From Thermomucor indicae-seudaticae (Eukaryota; Mucoromycota; Mucoromycetes; Mucorales; Lichtheimiaceae), in the NCBI GenBank assembly GCA_000787465.1, contig JSYX01000657.1:1-18833 (forward strand): a stretch of DNA of 18,833 bases, in the 5' to 3' direction. The position numbers were made by a program, and so were the translations under genes. This document shows positions 18,585 through 18,833 of this stretch, piece by piece. Positions within the stretch are counted from its first letter, which is position 1, and each line of letters starts with the position of its first letter. The notes under the pieces were generated by a model, which did not search any database, was not told the origin of the DNA, and saw only the letters and a list, made by a program, of their open reading frames with translations.

Positions 18585-18833
18585 TTATCGTACTGTTGCT
18601 ATCGCTTCTTTTACTAATTCAGGTGTTTCAGAACCAGGCGTTTGCATGACTAACGAGTGCAACACCCGTGACCTTGGCTTTGCCGTGGCTGAAGACAATG
18701 TAAACTCAGAAACCAATTGCATTGGATATCCTTCCAGGGACGAGAGAAATTTACTGGTTTTTGAATACCTTTTTGCGTCCTCTGTTGGTAGTTTTTGCGT
18801 CAACTTCAAGTGGAATTTGCGCCATGCTTTAAC
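18585..18833 (-). CDS. Partial open frame of unknown function, runs off the right edge
   Basis: The minus frame is open from the window edge to a TAA at 18587-18585, giving 82 residues with no upstream limit. It begins VKAWRKFHLKLTQ and includes LPTEDAKRYSKTS, then FLSSLEGYPMQLVSEF. The 13-residue part is identical to the plus-strand frame at the left edge of the window. No ATG lies in frame, so the start, if any, is outside. It may be the 3' part of a dispersed repeat or gene family. Alternatively, the coding part ends at the GTAAAT just after KTS, a plausible splice donor. I do not recognise the protein. Confidence 0.35.
   Translation of the reverse strand, partial: VKAWRKFHLKLTQKLPTEDAKRYSKTSKFLSSLEGYPMQLVSEFTLSSATAKPRSRVLHSLVMQTPGSETPELVKEAIATVR
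18752..18791 (-). repeat. Right copy of the 40-bp inverted repeat
   Basis: This is the reverse complement of bases 1-40 with no mismatch. The match stops at 18751, just after CCAGTA, with looser similarity continuing for about 20 bases. It lies 42 bases from the window edge, inside the partial open frame. Confidence 0.85.

Noticed and set aside
1..18833. CRISPR array, tRNA, rRNA, riboswitch or bacterial operon
   Set aside because: No regularly spaced repeats, cloverleaf or ribosomal sequence was seen, and all recognised genes are spliced and eukaryotic.

Overview
This window looks like nuclear DNA of an early-diverging filamentous fungus, most likely Mucoromycota/Mucorales. The genes are split by many very short GT-AG introns (42-108 nt, mostly 55-65 nt) with CTAAC/CTGAC-like branch sites. 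Intergenic gaps are short and AT-rich. The gene set is eukaryotic, and there is no bacterial-style operon, tRNA, rRNA or CRISPR array. The phylum is an inference from gene architecture and protein flavour. No search was run.

Six protein-coding genes could be assembled exon by exon, and all 47 proposed introns keep frame. From left to right they are: (1) UPS1-type PRELI/MSF1 lipid-transfer protein, + strand, 1190-1997, 5 exons, 185 aa; (2) molybdenum-cofactor sulfite oxidase, - strand, 2103-3729, 9 exons, 359 aa, with a 6-nt microexon and a C-terminal SNL; (3) polytopic membrane protein resembling the fungal UPF0658 Golgi family, - strand, 3962-5420, 7 exons, 370 aa; (4) CFT1/CPSF160, the large subunit of the mRNA cleavage and polyadenylation factor, - strand, 5699-11564, 19 exons, 1580 aa; (5) GDE1-type SPX-ankyrin-GDPD glycerophosphodiesterase, - strand, 11991-16004, 11 exons, 1140 aa; (6) family-2 processive-type glycosyltransferase, - strand, 16712-18217, 2 exons, 480 aa. 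The first two genes converge, and genes 2-6 are all on the minus strand, each with its own gap.

The outer edges are different. A perfect 40-bp inverted match joins base 1-40 to 18752-18791. A partial open frame runs off the right edge, and 355-1210 (minus) holds protein-like sequence spread over three frames. This suggests dispersed repeat or decayed-gene material around a conserved six-gene island, possibly a contig whose ends fall in a repeat family.

The genes do not form one pathway. They cover mitochondrial phospholipid transfer, sulfite detoxification, secretory membranes, mRNA 3'-end formation, phosphate-responsive glycerophosphodiester turnover and surface polysaccharide synthesis. 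The most unusual signal is in splicing: three GC-AG introns, all with the identical donor GCAAGT, a 6-nt microexon carrying the catalytic cysteine of sulfite oxidase, a 42-nt intron in CFT1, and an in-frame stop-free GC-AG intron inside the catalytic motif of GDE1. I found no convincing new multi-gene system.
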